Below are positions 62,787 through 64,000 of a stretch of DNA of 64,000 bases, piece by piece. Each line of letters starts with the position of its first letter. Position 1 is the stretch's first letter. Source of the DNA: Chloroflexi bacterium GWB2_49_20. Its GTDB lineage: Bacteria > Chloroflexota > Anaerolineae > Anaerolineales > Villigracilaceae. Made by a program: the position numbers and the translations under genes. The notes under the pieces were generated by a model. It ran no database searches. It saw only the letters and a program-made list of their open reading frames with translations, and had not been told where the DNA came from. The DNA is taken from NCBI GenBank assembly GCA_001796335.1, contig MGMF01000026.1:62001-126000 (forward strand), read 5' to 3'.

Positions 62787-63527
62787 TTATTTCAACATAA
62801 CCATTTCTTCATTCAATCCCTGGCGAAACAGTTCTAAGCCGGAATGTTGCCCTGGTATGAAAGGTTCTTCGAATTGAAAAGGAAATAACCGGGGTGAACG
62901 CAACACTGTCTTTAGAGGCGCAATGTTTTTACCTTCACTGATCAACAAAGCTTTCATTAGCCATTCCTGCAATTGCTGGTCTATTAGACTTTTCGAAGCA
63001 GATAACCGGTAAACACCTCTTTCAGACATATCGTTCAAAACACCCCAATGAGTAAACGAATCCATTACATATCGAGTGGAACGCGCCACTTGTTGCCTTT
63101 CACCGTACAATTCGCGCATTCTGTTCTTTAGCATGACGGTGGCAACTGAACCCTGTAAGTTTAACATTCGCCCTGCGCTCTCTGCAACAACACCAAAAAA
63201 TGGGTAGGCAGTCATTGTCATTCCCCAATGTAAGACGATGTGCTCGCTAGTGGAGAGTCGCTTCAACAAGGACAATGCTTCATTCCTTAATTCAATCAGA
63301 TGTTTGGGCACAGTGACCCAAATACTTAACAAGATAGAAATTGTTTTTCCACGGCTTCCACGGACAGCATTGCTGCCAACCGACAACTGCTCTTGAAGAA
63401 ACAATTCCAGAGCGTCCTTTATCTCTTGTGTTGATCGGCCGGATGCCATCATGCTGGATGTTAAATCCAACCATTCCAGTCGGACTTGGCGGTTATATCC
63501 AATTTGATTGTCTCTGTTATTTTTCAT
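62787..63527 (-). CDS. Helical protein downstream of PglZ, BrxA-like architecture
   Basis: 246 residues, mostly predicted helix. It overlaps the pglZ-like gene by 4 bases (its ATG lies in the PglZ stop region). The layout (N-terminal helices, YPFFGVVAESAGRMLNL segment, ARSTRYVMDSFTHWGVL, then a FPFQFEEP end) is like that of BrxA proteins, but I see no strong sequence identity to the DUF1819 family. It is probably the last component of a BREX-type phage defence operon. Confidence 0.55.
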   Translation of the reverse strand: MKNNRDNQIGYNRQVRLEWLDLTSSMMASGRSTQEIKDALELFLQEQLSVGSNAVRGSRGKTISILLSIWVTVPKHLIELRNEALSLLKRLSTSEHIVLHWGMTMTAYPFFGVVAESAGRMLNLQGSVATVMLKNRMRELYGERQQVARSTRYVMDSFTHWGVLNDMSERGVYRLSASKSLIDQQLQEWLMKALLISEGKNIAPLKTVLRSPRLFPFQFEEPFIPGQHSGLELFRQGLNEEMVMLK

Positions 63528-64000
63528 GGTTTCTCAATCCGCACAAACGGTACGATCACTTCTTCTAACGATAATCCGCCGTGACATATTGTATGTTTTT
63601 CGTTCCGTACAAATGCGGTTCGGCCTGGTGCTAATAATGGGAAATAATTTACAGGCAATCCGATCGGCTTCCATTCAATAGCTTCCGGATATTTTGCTTT
63701 GATTGAACTCCGTAAAACTTCATCCGAATAAATTCGAGCTCGCTCGCCTCGCAGATCAGCGGTAGCACCCTCATTCGGACCACCCCGACCGGTCGCCTCT
63801 ATATTACCATGATCAGATGATATCATTACTCGATAACGATTTTCGCTCAGGAACTGGATTAGCTTTGCAAGGTGACCCTGTTCAGCCCATTGGCGTACTT
63901 GGTTTAACATCCCCGCTGTGCCCAATTCCATACCATGCATGATCTTATCCACTTTATCGATCACCAATCCCAAAACTCGCACTTGTCGTTCAGCGATTTC
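63524..64000 (-). CDS. pglZ: PglZ-domain protein of a BREX-type defence system, C-terminal part
   Basis: The frame remains open to the right edge, so the gene is cut by the window; 158 residues are visible. ISSDHGNIEATGRGGP (alkaline-phosphatase-fold metal site SDHG), the RGERARIY segment and the C-terminal FPLLAPGRTAFV...CHGGLSLEEVIVPFVRI are typical of PglZ. PglZ is the core phosphatase-like component of BREX phage defence. The gene downstream overlaps it by 4 bases. Confidence 0.85.
   Translation of the reverse strand, partial: EIAERQVRVLGLVIDKVDKIMHGMELGTAGMLNQVRQWAEQGHLAKLIQFLSENRYRVMISSDHGNIEATGRGGPNEGATADLRGERARIYSDEVLRSSIKAKYPEAIEWKPIGLPVNYFPLLAPGRTAFVRNEKHTICHGGLSLEEVIVPFVRIEKP

Noticed and set aside
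1-64000. CRISPR arrays, rRNA genes or complete insertion sequences
   Set aside because: None was recognised anywhere in the window on reading both strands.

Overview
The window looks like a chromosome segment of an anaerobic Chloroflexota bacterium, probably of the Anaerolineae. This is inferred from gene content: threonine/proline-rich tailed membrane proteins, LysM-YkuD and LysM-M23 cell wall enzymes, a TopA with an extra N-terminal zinc ribbon, and F420 genes next to tungsten-type aldehyde:ferredoxin oxidoreductases. No database search was possible.

Region 1 (1 to about 30.2 kb) is core genome. It holds a corrinoid/methyl-transfer fragment and a homocysteine methyltransferase-like gene, riboflavin genes (ribA and an archaeal-type reductase), L,D-transpeptidase, an EamA transporter, a thioesterase, an alcohol dehydrogenase, a KAS III-like enzyme, rho-M23-birA, gyrA, an S1-domain protein, DegV, ffh, rpsP-khpA-rimM, dprA-manC-topA, greA, psuG, a PHP protein and tRNA-Leu(UAA). 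A perfect intrinsic terminator lies inside the 5' end of rimM.

Region 2 (about 30.3 to 52.2 kb) is a metabolic island. It is bounded by the intact tRNA-Leu and by a degenerate direct repeat of the tRNA 3' end and its downstream flank at 52174-52243. It encodes F420 supply and recycling (cofC, F420H2:NADP oxidoreductase), two Mer-like LLM oxidoreductases, a hydantoinase/dihydropyrimidinase, two SsnA/AtzA-like amidohydrolases, a YgeW/AOTCase-type knotted transcarbamylase, two AORs with a MoaD-like protein and a polyferredoxin, a corrinoid protein, an MtmB-family methyltransferase that lacks the pyrrolysine codon, a complete YkoEDC-like ECF importer and two XRE-cupin regulators. Together they suggest uptake, deamination, reduction, ring opening, decarbamoylation and demethylation of an N-methylated nitrogen heterocycle, with electrons passing through F420 and ferredoxin. 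The substrate is unknown. The divergent promoters at 36.2-36.3 kb share a 9-bp inverted repeat, and the same 9-mer recurs at 40957.

Region 3 (about 52.2 to 61 kb) is a second, replicon-like integrated element. It has two tyrosine recombinases, a membrane-anchored HTH protein, a PrimPol-helicase and several arrays of short repeats spaced 10-11 bp. Direct and inverted repeats of unclear origin surround the 3' end of the first integrase.

Region 4 (about 61 to 64 kb) is defence-like: an AbrB/Doc toxin-antitoxin pair, a small metallophosphoesterase, and the end of a PglZ (BREX-type) operon that runs off the right edge.
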